Shown here: positions 1-6,512 of the stretch, one piece after another | Layout of the letters: each line of letters opens with the position of its first letter | Position numbering within the stretch: position 1 is the first letter of the stretch | Assembly: GCA_031376425.1 (NCBI GenBank) | Contig: JANMDR010000278.1 | Coordinates: 1 to 13,793 of the forward strand | Length of the DNA: 13,793 nt | Direction of reading: 5' to 3' | DNA from: JANMDR01 sp031376425 | GTDB lineage: Bacteria > Pseudomonadota > Gammaproteobacteria > Burkholderiales > Usitatibacteraceae | Notes under the pieces: model-generated | Seen by the model: only the letters and a program-made list of their open reading frames with translations | Database searches by the model: none | Told to the model about the DNA's origin: nothing | Program-made: the position numbers and the translations under genes

Positions 1-12
1 TTGACCAGTAAG

Positions 13-40
13 TTACCCAAGTCAATATGACAGTGGGTAA
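13..40 (+). other. Hairpin in the 23S-5S rRNA spacer
   Basis: Positions 13-19 (TTACCCA) are the reverse complement of 34-40. Inside them 21-24 (GTCA) pairs with 28-31 (TGAC) around a three-base loop. The stretch before the 5S gene lacks a recognisable 23S 3' end, so 1-87 is read as the spacer between 23S and 5S. A stem here would suit an RNase processing site; that role is inferred from position only. Confidence 0.45.
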
Positions 41-87
41 TGAATCTGAAAAAGGCCAAACTTGAAAATCAACCTTACCACCGAATT

Positions 88-200
88 CTTGGCGATCATA
101 GCGCGTTGGCCCCACCCCTTCCCATCCCGAACAGGACCGTGAAACGACGTAGCGCCGATGATAGTGCGGATCTCCCGTGCGAAAGTAGGTCATCGCCAAG
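88..200 (+). rRNA. rrf: 5S ribosomal RNA
   Basis: The first nine bases (CTTGGCGAT, 88-96) are the exact reverse complement of the last nine (192-200), forming helix I, and 87/201 could extend it by one pair. The interior contains the diagnostic 5S core CCACCCCTTCCCATCCCGAA followed by CAGGACCGTGAAAC, then GCGCCGATGATAGTG and GAAAGTAGGTCATCG. The length of about 113 bases is normal for Betaproteobacteria. It sits at the 3' end of an rRNA operon whose 16S and 23S genes lie outside the window to the left. No tRNA follows it. Confidence 0.97.
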
Positions 201-213
201 ACCCTTATAAACG

Positions 214-250
214 AGCCCCTCCCAGTCTTCTGGTGAGGGGCTTTGTTTTT
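214..250 (+). terminator. Intrinsic terminator of the rRNA operon
   Basis: AGCCCCTC (214-221) pairs perfectly with GAGGGGCT (235-242), and the inner CCAG/CTGG (222-225, 230-233) lengthens the stem. The stem runs into a T-rich tract broken by a single G (243-252). It lies 14 bases after the 5S gene and ends the rRNA transcript. Confidence 0.93.
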
Positions 251-304
251 TTAACGATTCGTAAAAACGCTATTTTCCAGCATCGTTTATAAATTTCGTT
301 GTTC

Positions 305-321
305 CTGCTGCAATGCAGCAG
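305..321. promoter_or_regulatory. Perfect 8-bp palindrome upstream of the aroG promoter
   Basis: CTGCTGCA (305-312) and TGCAGCAG (314-321) are exact inverted copies separated by one base. The site ends eight bases before the proposed -35 element of the aroG leader transcript, a place where a dimeric regulator could bind. It is not the TyrR box consensus (TGTAAA-N6-TTTACA). No regulator can be assigned, and it could equally be a short RNA hairpin. Confidence 0.3.
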
Positions 322-328
322 AAATAGA

Positions 329-357
329 TTGCATTCTTAAGCCCCGTTTGCTACATT
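329..357 (+). promoter_or_regulatory. Likely sigma-70 promoter of the aroG leader
   Basis: TTGCAT (329-334) is followed after 17 bases by TACATT (352-357), which is preceded by an extended -10 TG (349-350, TGC-TACATT). Transcription would start near 364, giving a leader RNA of about 220 bases before aroG that contains the leader peptide and the attenuator. The boxes match the consensus only partly, so spacing and position carry much of the support. Confidence 0.45.
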
Positions 358-390
358 GTTGTTTTAGTGATTAAACACTCTCGTATAAAC

Positions 391-465
391 ATGAAAGCAA
401 CGCGCTTCTTTTCTTATTGGTACTTTTTCTCAGCTTTTGGCGTGAGAAGGGGTATCGTTGCGTAG
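391..465 (+). CDS. Aromatic-rich leader peptide of aroG (attenuation)
   Basis: This is a 24-codon open frame starting at ATG 391 and stopping at TAG 463-465. Codons 6-16 read FFSYWYFFSAF: eight of eleven residues are Phe, Tyr or Trp (TTC TTT, TAT TGG TAC, TTT TTC, TTT), and all three aromatic amino acids occur. Such clustering is the hallmark of leader peptides that sense charged tRNA, as in the pheA and trp operons. A perfect intrinsic terminator starts 30 bases after the stop and the next gene is DAHP synthase, the entry enzyme for exactly these amino acids. No good Shine-Dalgarno sequence precedes ATG 391, which is the main weakness. An in-frame GTG at 367 is a less likely alternative start. 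Confidence 0.75.
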   Translation: MKATRFFSYWYFFSAFGVRRGIVA

Positions 466-526
466 TTAGTTTTGCAGATACGATAGAAAGTCCCAAACCG
501 CCAGCCTCATACTCTGGCGGTTTTTA
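427..526 (+). terminator. Attenuator terminator and competing hairpins before aroG
   Basis: The terminator stem is a perfect 10-bp pairing of AAACCGCCAG (495-504) with CTGGCGGTTT (514-523) around a nine-base loop, followed by a U-rich 3' end (521-525 is five T). Upstream, TTCTCA (427-432) pairs with TGAGAA (443-448), overlapping the last aromatic codons; this would be the 1:2 pause hairpin. GTATC/GATAC (452-456, 477-481) can form another stem around the leader stop codon. A candidate antiterminator pairs TTGGCG (437-442) with CGCCAG (499-504) using one G-U pair. A ribosome stalled at codons 9-14 would open the first hairpin and free 437-442. The terminator is certain by inspection; the antiterminator is short and inferred. 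Confidence 0.8.
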
Positions 527-585
527 TTTGTGCCGCCGATTTGAGTCAAACAGTTTTGAAAAATTGATTCCTTCGGAGCTTCATC

Positions 586-1791
586 ATGAAATTAGCCACA
601 GGCGCTATAAAAGTAGCAATAGAGCAGCAACTAGCCGCGCCGGAACAGGATGTTAAGCAAAACATTTTACCGGCGACCCATCATCCACTTTATCTTGTAG
701 ACGACGCAGAAAATCTCATGGCCCATAATACCGACGACACCCGTATCAAAAGTATCAAGGAACTCGCACCTCCAATGCATTTAGTACGTGAGTTTCCATG
801 TACTGATGCTGCATCTGAAACCACGTTTCGGGCGCGTGATGCCATTCACCGGATTTTGCACGGCGGTGACGATCGTTTATTGGTGGTTATTGGTCCGTGT
901 TCGATTCACGATGCGGATGCCGCCCTTGATTATGCAAAGCGCTTGCTGCCGCTAAAGAGTGAGCTTGATGCTGATCTAAAAATCGTGATGCGCGTGTATT
1001 TTGAAAAGCCACGGACTACAGTGGGTTGGAAGGGCTTTATTAATGATCCAGACCTAAATGAAAGCCATGATATCAATAAGGGCCTGCGTGCTGCGCGAAA
1101 ATTGCTGTTAGAAATCAATGAGATGGGAATGCCTGCAGGCACCGAATTTCTTGATCTGATCTCACCGCAATACTTTGCTGATCTTATTAGCTGGGGCGCA
1201 ATCGGCGCGCGCACGACCGAATCACAGTCGCATCGTCAATTAGCGTCCGGTTTATCTTGCCCAGTAGGTTTTAAAAACGGTACTGACGGCAATGTGCGCA
1301 TCGCAGTAGACGCAATTAAAGCATCTTCAGCACCGCATCATTTTTTATCAGTTACCAAAGGCGGTCACTCGGCTATTATTAGCACTAATGGTAATGAAGA
1401 TTGTCATGTTATTTTACGTGGTGGTAAAACGCCAAACTATGATGCCGCTAATGTGGACGTAGCGTGTCAGGAATTGGCAAAGTCTGGTTTAGCCCAACGT
1501 TTGATGGTCGATTTCTCACACGCCAATTCCAGCAAGCAATACCAAAAACAAATGGATGTTTCTACTGACATCAGTAATCAGCTAGCTGCTGGCGAAGACC
1601 GTATTGTTGGTGTGATGGTCGAAAGCCATATTAATCCTGGTCGTCAAGATTTAAACCCCGGCACACCGCTGGATTATGGCGTATCGATTACCGATGCCTG
1701 CATCGGCTTTGGTGATACTGAAACACTGCTGCGCCAGTTAGCCCATGCGGTTCGGCAACGCCGAGTTTCTAAGCAAGGTAAACTTGATTAA
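586..1791 (+). CDS. aroG: 3-deoxy-7-phosphoheptulonate (DAHP) synthase, AroG class I
   Basis: It condenses phosphoenolpyruvate and erythrose 4-phosphate to DAHP, the first step of the shikimate pathway, in the cytoplasm. Motifs in order are VVIGPCSIHD, RVYFEKPRTTVGWKG, GARTTESQ, GFKNGTDG, ILRGGKTPNY, DFSHANSSK, VMVESH and SITDACIG. The four metal ligands of Escherichia coli AroG (Cys61, His268, Glu302, Asp326) correspond to Cys105, His312, Glu346 and Asp370, a constant offset of 44. Thus the catalytic part is collinear with AroG and the protein carries a 44-residue N-terminal extension. The start at 586 has GGAG seven bases upstream (575-578). ATG 718 would give the usual AroG N terminus (MAHNTDDTRIKSIKEL) but has no clear ribosome binding site. 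Expression is probably controlled by the leader and attenuator at 391-526. A BtuF-like gene overlaps its 3' end. Confidence 0.96.
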   Translation: MKLATGAIKVAIEQQLAAPEQDVKQNILPATHHPLYLVDDAENLMAHNTDDTRIKSIKELAPPMHLVREFPCTDAASETTFRARDAIHRILHGGDDRLLVVIGPCSIHDADAALDYAKRLLPLKSELDADLKIVMRVYFEKPRTTVGWKGFINDPDLNESHDINKGLRAARKLLLEINEMGMPAGTEFLDLISPQYFADLISWGAIGARTTESQSHRQLASGLSCPVGFKNGTDGNVRIAVDAIKASSAPHHFLSVTKGGHSAIISTNGNEDCHVILRGGKTPNYDAANVDVACQELAKSGLAQRLMVDFSHANSSKQYQKQMDVSTDISNQLAAGEDRIVGVMVESHINPGRQDLNPGTPLDYGVSITDACIGFGDTETLLRQLAHAVRQRRVSKQGKLD

Positions 1792-2713
1792 GGCATTGAT
1801 TTTTAAAGTAATTTTATTTTTTGTCGCGTTTGGAGTTATGATATCCAACGCGGCAACAGCAACCACCATCGTGATTATTGACGATGCGAAAAACACCGTC
1901 ACGCTTAAGCGCCCGGCACAGCGCGTTGCCACGTTAGCACCGTTTTTAACAGAACTCGTGTTTGCCGCCGATGCCGCCAAGCATCTTGTTGGTGTTTCGG
2001 CCTATAGCGATTACCCCGCCGCCGCAAAAGTGTTACCGGTCGTAGCCGATTACCAAGGCGTTGCCATGGAATCCTTGCTTGCCGCCAAACCGGATTTGGT
2101 TCTAGCGTGGCAAAGTGGCAATCGCCCTCAAGACATCGCCCGCATTTCGTCGCTAGGCATTCCGATTGTCCAGTTTGAGCTTAAAAACCTCACCGATATT
2201 TCTCGTGCAATTACTGTTATTGCCCAATTGACCGGTGTTTCCACGCAACCGGAAGCAGTGCAAGACTTCAATCTGCGGCTAACTGCACTCGTCAATGCGC
2301 AAAAAATAACCAACCCGCAAAGCACTGCTCCGCGAAAAATCCGGTATTTTTTGCCCATCGAACGCATGCCCTTAATGACCCTATCAGGAGCGCATATCGT
2401 TTCCAAAGCCTTAGCTGTTTGCGGCGGTGAAAACATATTTGCCAACGCCGCAGCCTTAGCGCCGGTAGTAGATAAAGAAGGCATAGTGGCTGGCAAACCA
2501 GAAATTATTTTTGTTTCTGCCACCCAAGCCGGACGTGAAGCGATGCGTGCGCCGCTAGGCGATGGCTTAGCTAAACTACCTGTTCCCGCCATTGAAAATA
2601 ATCATATTTTTGGGCTAAACCCAGATTGGCTCATGCGCCCGACACCGCGTATGTTGGGTGCGGTTGAATCGGCATGTGCGGCGATGAATACAGTGCGTGC
2701 TGCGCCCAACTGA
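1784..2713 (+). CDS. BtuF-like periplasmic cobalamin/corrinoid-binding protein
   Basis: It is a helical-backbone (class III) ABC transporter binding protein, most like the vitamin B12-binding BtuF. Recognisable segments are RVATLAPFLTELVFA, VGVSAYSDYP, AAKPDLVLAWQSGN, SSLGIPIV, CGGENIFANA and the C-terminal PTPRML. The N terminus is a signal peptide (MIKALIFKVILFFVAFGVMISNA), so the protein acts in the periplasm. I chose TTG 1784 because AAGG lies five bases upstream and translation then begins with the signal peptide, giving 309 residues; ATG 1745, further inside aroG, has no ribosome site. The start overlaps the aroG stop by eight bases, which suggests translational coupling. No permease or ATPase (btuC, btuD) lies nearby. 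Haem or another iron chelate is a possible alternative ligand; no lipobox is seen. Confidence 0.85.
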   Translation: MIKALIFKVILFFVAFGVMISNAATATTIVIIDDAKNTVTLKRPAQRVATLAPFLTELVFAADAAKHLVGVSAYSDYPAAAKVLPVVADYQGVAMESLLAAKPDLVLAWQSGNRPQDIARISSLGIPIVQFELKNLTDISRAITVIAQLTGVSTQPEAVQDFNLRLTALVNAQKITNPQSTAPRKIRYFLPIERMPLMTLSGAHIVSKALAVCGGENIFANAAALAPVVDKEGIVAGKPEIIFVSATQAGREAMRAPLGDGLAKLPVPAIENNHIFGLNPDWLMRPTPRMLGAVESACAAMNTVRAAPN

Positions 2714-2723
2714 TTATGACCGA

Positions 2724-3158
2724 TTATGTTTTGGCCGTTCCGCCACCGCGCAGACGCAGCGCAATTGCTTGCCCCGACCATGCTGCTGGAAAATAGGCGA
2801 GCAATATATCCACGGCGTTGAACCACGTTGGCCCAGGTAGCAAGAATACATTCGCTATACCGCCAAGTAAAAACAGACCACCCACAACATAGGCCACCAC
2901 CCGTGATTTATCTGGTGCAATAAGCACGGCAATGAAAGCGCCAACTAAGGTGCCGATAGCATGTGCCAAGAACGGAAAAACGAAGTGCTTCGGCTCAAAA
3001 AGATGCAGGGAAGCCTTTAACCCCTCCATCGTCGTAACATCCGCGCCTGCGGGCGGTGGAATCACTTTTCCGCTGATCATAATCAGTCCCATATTGACAA
3101 TGCTTCCGGCAACAAGTCCCAGCACAATGGCGATCACGATACGAAGTAGCTTTGGCAT
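2724..3158 (-). CDS. Small conserved membrane protein with four predicted helices
   Basis: I do not recognise a named function. The 144-residue protein has four hydrophobic stretches: residues 6-29, 58-80, 86-107 and 112-132. A loop after the first helix holds IPPPAGADVTTMEGLKASLH, and a conserved-looking PKHFVFPFLAHAIGTLVGAF leads into the second. The end is basic (ALRLRGGG). The start at 3158 is strongly supported by AGGAGGTT a few bases upstream on the minus strand (complement of 3164-3171). It converges on the BtuF-like gene with only ten bases between the stop codons, and no terminator is visible there. It appears to be a single-gene transcript of the inner membrane. Confidence 0.8.
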   Translation of the reverse strand: MPKLLRIVIAIVLGLVAGSIVNMGLIMISGKVIPPPAGADVTTMEGLKASLHLFEPKHFVFPFLAHAIGTLVGAFIAVLIAPDKSRVVAYVVGGLFLLGGIANVFLLPGPTWFNAVDILLAYFPAAWSGQAIALRLRGGGTAKT

Positions 3159-3199
3159 AATAACCTCCTGTTTGTGGCGCTAAACGATTAAGGGGGCGC

Positions 3200-3217
3200 A
3201 CATTAACAATTTCCGCA
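3200..3217 (-). repeat. Copy A of an 18-bp dispersed inverted repeat
   Basis: The plus strand reads ACATTAACAATTTCCGCA. Its exact reverse complement occurs at 13518-13535, and the similarity continues with TCCTTAA here against CCCCTTAG there. In this copy TTAAGG (3188-3193) and CCTTAA (3219-3224) flank the core as an inverted pair. It lies about 40 bases upstream of the start of the membrane protein gene. Confidence 0.6.
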
Positions 3218-3277
3218 TCCTTAAGTTAATTGGTGCGGTTAAGCCTCGCCACAAGAACCTATAATAATACGAATGTG

Positions 3278-3348
3278 TTGATAATGCTTGTACGTTTTCT
3301 ATACGTCCGCCCTACGGTACTTATGTATTAGTAGCTGTACCTAATACA
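3278..3348 (+). promoter_or_regulatory. Possible promoter and leader hairpin of the S9 peptidase gene
   Basis: The 324-base stretch 3159-3482 has no convincing gene. TTGATA (3278-3283) followed after 16 bases by TATACG (3300-3305) is the best plus-strand promoter I can find. Downstream, TGTATTAG (3324-3331) and CTAATACA (3341-3348) are exact inverted copies around a nine-base loop, so a hairpin or operator could sit at the start of the transcript. No T-run follows it, so it is not a terminator. The rest of the stretch, apart from repeat copy A, shows nothing I can name. Confidence 0.3.
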
Positions 3349-3482
3349 CTGGTTTAAATACGCATTTTGCCCGTTTCAAGTCGCCGAATCGGAGTTTTAT
3401 CGTAACGATGCAGAAAAGGTGCGGGTTAGCAGTCATAATTCCAGTTCGCCTTTAATTTATCGTCTATGCTAAGAGGTTTTTC

Positions 3483-5459
3483 ATGCTAAATCGCAGCGCT
3501 GCAATTATTTTTACCCTACTCGTAACGAGTATTAATCCGGTGTTTTCACAATCAAAGCAGCCCTCGCAATCCCCAGTCAGCAGCCCGTCTGCAGCGCCTA
3601 CTAAAACTGTAAAAACTGCTAATTCCGCTAATGCCGCTAACCCCGTTAAGCGGTATACCGTGGATCAGTTTCTAGCCACGACGTCAATGCGAGGTGCGTC
3701 CTTTAGTGCTGACGAGAAGCGCATTATGTTCTCAAGCAATGAGAGCGGCATATTCAACGTGTATTCGATTGCAGTTACTGGTGGTAATCCAGTGCCGCTT
3801 ACCGCTTCCAAAACTGACACCACTTATGGTGTCGCCTATTTTCCCACTGACGATCGTGTGCTCTACAGTCGTGATAATGCTGGCGACGAGAACAGTAAAA
3901 TTTACGTGCGTGAGCTAAACGGTACCGAGGTAGTATTAACACCGGGTACGAAATTTCGTGCCCAGTTTATGGACTTTAAAAAAGATAATTCAGCCTTTTA
4001 TATCAGTACCAACGAGCGCGACCCGAAGTTTTTCGATATTTATAAATACGATATGAAGACGTACGCCCGCACGATGCTGTATAAAAACGAGGCTGGCCTT
4101 ACGCCATCGGTAATAAGTGACGACGAAAAATGGATCGCCTTCAATAAGCCTAATATTCGCGAGGATAGCGATATTTGGTTGCACGATATGCGCAAAGGCA
4201 CGACCACCCACATTACGCCGCACGAAGGCAATGTGTCCTTTTCTGCGCAAGCTTTTGACCCCAGCGGAAAGCGCTTAATATTGTCCAGCGACGAAGGTAG
4301 TGAATTTAAATATCTGCGCGCTTATGATTTAGCGACGGGCAAGTTCTCTGATTTTGAAAAAGCGCAGTGGGACATTACCTACACTTATTATTCGCGCGAT
4401 GGCCGTTATCGGATAACAGGCATCAGCGAAGACGGCAGTGGAACGCTACGCATGATGGCAGTATTGCCGGACGGTACCGAAAAAACAGTGGCGTTGCCAA
4501 AGCTGGCAGATGGCGAAATTCGTGGTGTAAGCTTTTCGCAAAACAGTACACGCATGGCGTTTTACCTCAACGGAGATCGCGCGCCAAGTAATTTATTCGT
4601 ATTTGACTTTAAAACCCAGCAAGTCAAACAGCTCACCCAAGCGCTTTCCAAGGACATAAACCCGAATGACTTAGTTGACGCGCAAGTGGTACGGTTTAAG
4701 TCGTTTGACGGCATGGTTATCCCTAATATTTACTACAAACCCAAGGGCGCAACTGCCAAAAATAAAGTGCCAGCCATTGTTTACGTTCACGGCGGTCCTG
4801 GCGGGCAGACTTCGCGCGGCTATAGTGCGCAAATTCAACATTTGGTTAATCACGGCTATGCGGTATTGGGTATCAATAATCGCGGTAGCTCTGGTTATGG
4901 CAAAACCTTCTATGCAGCCGATGATCGCAAGCATGGTCGCGAACCATTGTGGGACTGCATCGAAGCTAAAGCGTGGCTTGCCAGCCAAGACTATATTGAC
5001 CATGAACGCATCGGCATCATGGGCGGTAGCTACGGTGGCTATATGACGGCAGCCGCGTTAGCATTTCGTCCCGAAGCGTTTAAAGTTGGGGTCAATATTT
5101 TTGGCGTAACCAATTGGTTGCGCACCTTGGAAAGCATCCCAGCCTATTGGGAAGCACAACGCAAAGCCTTGTACAGCGAAGTGGGTGATCCGGTGAAAGA
5201 TCGAGAATTTTTGATCGCGACATCGCCATTGTTTCACGCCAAAGAAATACGTAAACCCATGCTGGTCATTCAAGGCGCGAACGACCCGCGCGTGATTAAA
5301 GCCGAGAGCGATGATATTGTCGCTGCGATTAAAAAGAATAACGTACCCGTCGAGTACCTAGTGTTTGACGATGAAGGGCATGGATTTACAAAGAAAAAAA
5401 ATACCGCCGAAGCCTATCGGCGGATTTTAGATTTTTTGGATAAGTATTTGAAGGGGTGA
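3483..5459 (+). CDS. Secreted S9-family prolyl oligopeptidase-type serine peptidase
   Basis: It is a dipeptidyl-peptidase/acylaminoacyl-peptidase-type enzyme expected to trim peptides in the periplasm. Residues 1-22 form a signal peptide (ending NPVFS), followed by a Ser/Pro/Ala/Asn-rich linker to about residue 57. Residues 60-400 contain PD40-type propeller repeats (for example GASFSADEKRIMFSSNESG and AQAFDPSGKRLILSSDEGS). The C-terminal alpha/beta hydrolase domain shows HGGPGG (436-441, oxyanion region) and the catalytic triad Ser516 in GGSYGG, Asp601 in GANDPRV and His633 in DEGHGF. The 658-residue length is typical. AGAGGT (3473-3478) lies five bases before ATG 3483. The gene stands alone and converges on the HNH gene. 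The substrate cannot be told from sequence. Confidence 0.94.
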   Translation: MLNRSAAIIFTLLVTSINPVFSQSKQPSQSPVSSPSAAPTKTVKTANSANAANPVKRYTVDQFLATTSMRGASFSADEKRIMFSSNESGIFNVYSIAVTGGNPVPLTASKTDTTYGVAYFPTDDRVLYSRDNAGDENSKIYVRELNGTEVVLTPGTKFRAQFMDFKKDNSAFYISTNERDPKFFDIYKYDMKTYARTMLYKNEAGLTPSVISDDEKWIAFNKPNIREDSDIWLHDMRKGTTTHITPHEGNVSFSAQAFDPSGKRLILSSDEGSEFKYLRAYDLATGKFSDFEKAQWDITYTYYSRDGRYRITGISEDGSGTLRMMAVLPDGTEKTVALPKLADGEIRGVSFSQNSTRMAFYLNGDRAPSNLFVFDFKTQQVKQLTQALSKDINPNDLVDAQVVRFKSFDGMVIPNIYYKPKGATAKNKVPAIVYVHGGPGGQTSRGYSAQIQHLVNHGYAVLGINNRGSSGYGKTFYAADDRKHGREPLWDCIEAKAWLASQDYIDHERIGIMGGSYGGYMTAAALAFRPEAFKVGVNIFGVTNWLRTLESIPAYWEAQRKALYSEVGDPVKDREFLIATSPLFHAKEIRKPMLVIQGANDPRVIKAESDDIVAAIKKNNVPVEYLVFDDEGHGFTKKKNTAEAYRRILDFLDKYLKG

Positions 5460-5494
5460 AAGCGGGTACTGTTACTTCGTTTTTCAGTGGAAAA

Positions 5495-6241
5495 TTAGGT
5501 CGCGTCGTCAGAAAATAGTTCGAGTTGTTGGTTGATTCTTATCTTAGCGCTTTTGGGATTGCAAAAATGTACAACTCCCCATGATGACTGATAAAAATCA
5601 ATCACACACCACACCGTACCATATTGCCTCGGATCGCGAACAAATATATACGAGAAAGTACCCTTCTGAATTTTTCGCCATGACTTGGACCTAAATCGGT
5701 CGGTCAAGGTGGCTATAAAATACGGTAAGGGTCGCAGATCTTTAATCGAATACGGGTACAAGGCTTCGTCAGTTATTTCTTCATTCGCTGGAATTCGTCC
5801 ATAGCGCAATGCAAATAAGCCGATTGCGATTTTTCGAAGAACTCGATTTACTCGATGCGTCTCCGGCTTGATGAACTGTTCTCCCGTTTCATTATCTACG
5901 CTCAAGGCGTTCGCAATGCGTACTTTGAGTGCGGGTGAGGACAAGAGTGTTCTGTAGATCGATCCGCTTGGAGCACATTTTGCGTTAATGCTCGGTGCTG
6001 AAGAAATCTCGCCTAGTAAGACTGATAAATACTGTTCGTCAAGCGAAGCGTTGTTGTTGCATGATTTGCAACTGGGCACTGTTCTTAGGTTTGACGGGAA
6101 TGGCTTGTCTAATAACACTTTCGGAGGTACGTGATCGCGCGTAGTTGCGATTGTTCCGCAGTAGACGCAAAATAAGCGTGAAAGACGAGGCCGCTTTCTG
6201 TCAAAAAAGTTAGCCATTTGCAGGGATGTGGCGAAAGTCAA
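5495..6241 (-). CDS. HNH endonuclease-like protein
   Basis: The N-terminal third has a zinc-bound HNH layout: Cys25-x2-Cys28 (CVYCG), RDHVPPK with Asp36 and His37, then Cys58-x2-Cys61 followed by NNN and Asp68-Glu69. This is the CxxC/DHxPPK/CxxCN pattern of HNH proteins found in defence genes and mobile elements. Residues 90-248 match nothing I recognise; they are basic and rich in aromatic residues (YSYIF-like, WCVIDFYQSSW). The start is TTG 6241 with AGGA upstream; ATG 6217 (Met9) is an alternative without a clear ribosome site. No restriction, methylase or phage gene lies beside it, so its role as a nuclease in defence or mobility is inferred. It stands downstream of a truncated gene on the same strand. 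Confidence 0.75.
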   Translation of the reverse strand: MTFATSLQMANFFDRKRPRLSRLFCVYCGTIATTRDHVPPKVLLDKPFPSNLRTVPSCKSCNNNASLDEQYLSVLLGEISSAPSINAKCAPSGSIYRTLLSSPALKVRIANALSVDNETGEQFIKPETHRVNRVLRKIAIGLFALRYGRIPANEEITDEALYPYSIKDLRPLPYFIATLTDRFRSKSWRKIQKGTFSYIFVRDPRQYGTVWCVIDFYQSSWGVVHFCNPKSAKIRINQQLELFSDDAT

Positions 6242-6269
6242 TCATGAGTTTCCTGATCCGATCTGTCAG

Positions 6270-6449
6270 TTAGCCAAAGTTGCCATGGTCACAGGGTACA
6301 CTCTCCCAACTGCTGGGATCAAGCAGCCTGTTAATCGCAAACTTAGTCTCTGCCACCAAGCAGACCTCCTTTTTCAACACCATCGCCAGTCCAAATTCGA
6401 AGTAGATATCAAGTTCGAGCTCAGTTGCGAATGTCCACAACTGAATAAT
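6270..6449 (-). pseudogene. C-terminal gene remnant upstream of the HNH gene
   Basis: On the minus strand an open frame runs from 6449 to the TAA at 6272-6270, about 59 codons, bounded upstream by TGA at 6452-6450. It has no ATG near its beginning. The translation looks protein-like: ELDIYFEFGLAMVLKKEVCL, then VAETKF, LLDPSSWESVPCDHGNFG and stop. The pattern D-x-Y-F-E-x-G-x-A-x-x-L-x-K-x-V resembles the segment of nucleoside deoxyribosyltransferase-like and TIR-like folds with VYxELGxAxALGKPV. That assignment is tentative. Only 60 bases separate it from the HD gene, so the rest of the protein is absent here. It ends 28 bases before the HNH start, in the same direction, and may be what is left of a partner gene. 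Confidence 0.4.
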
Positions 6450-6512
6450 TCATCTTGAGAATTAAGAGAATGAGGTGATCAAAAACGATGTGATTAAGTT
6501 GTTAAAAAGCAT

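Noticed and set aside
201..390. tRNA gene after the 5S rRNA
   Set aside because: No cloverleaf, T-loop GTTCRA or CCA end could be found; the stretch holds the terminator, palindrome and promoter only.
417..656. Plus-strand open frame of 79 codons before aroG
   Set aside because: It overlaps the leader peptide and terminator in another frame and runs into aroG out of frame; no ribosome site and no recognisable protein.
6228..6458. Plus-strand open frame of 76 codons
   Set aside because: It is antisense to the protein-like remnant at 6449-6270, has no ribosome site and no family-like motif.
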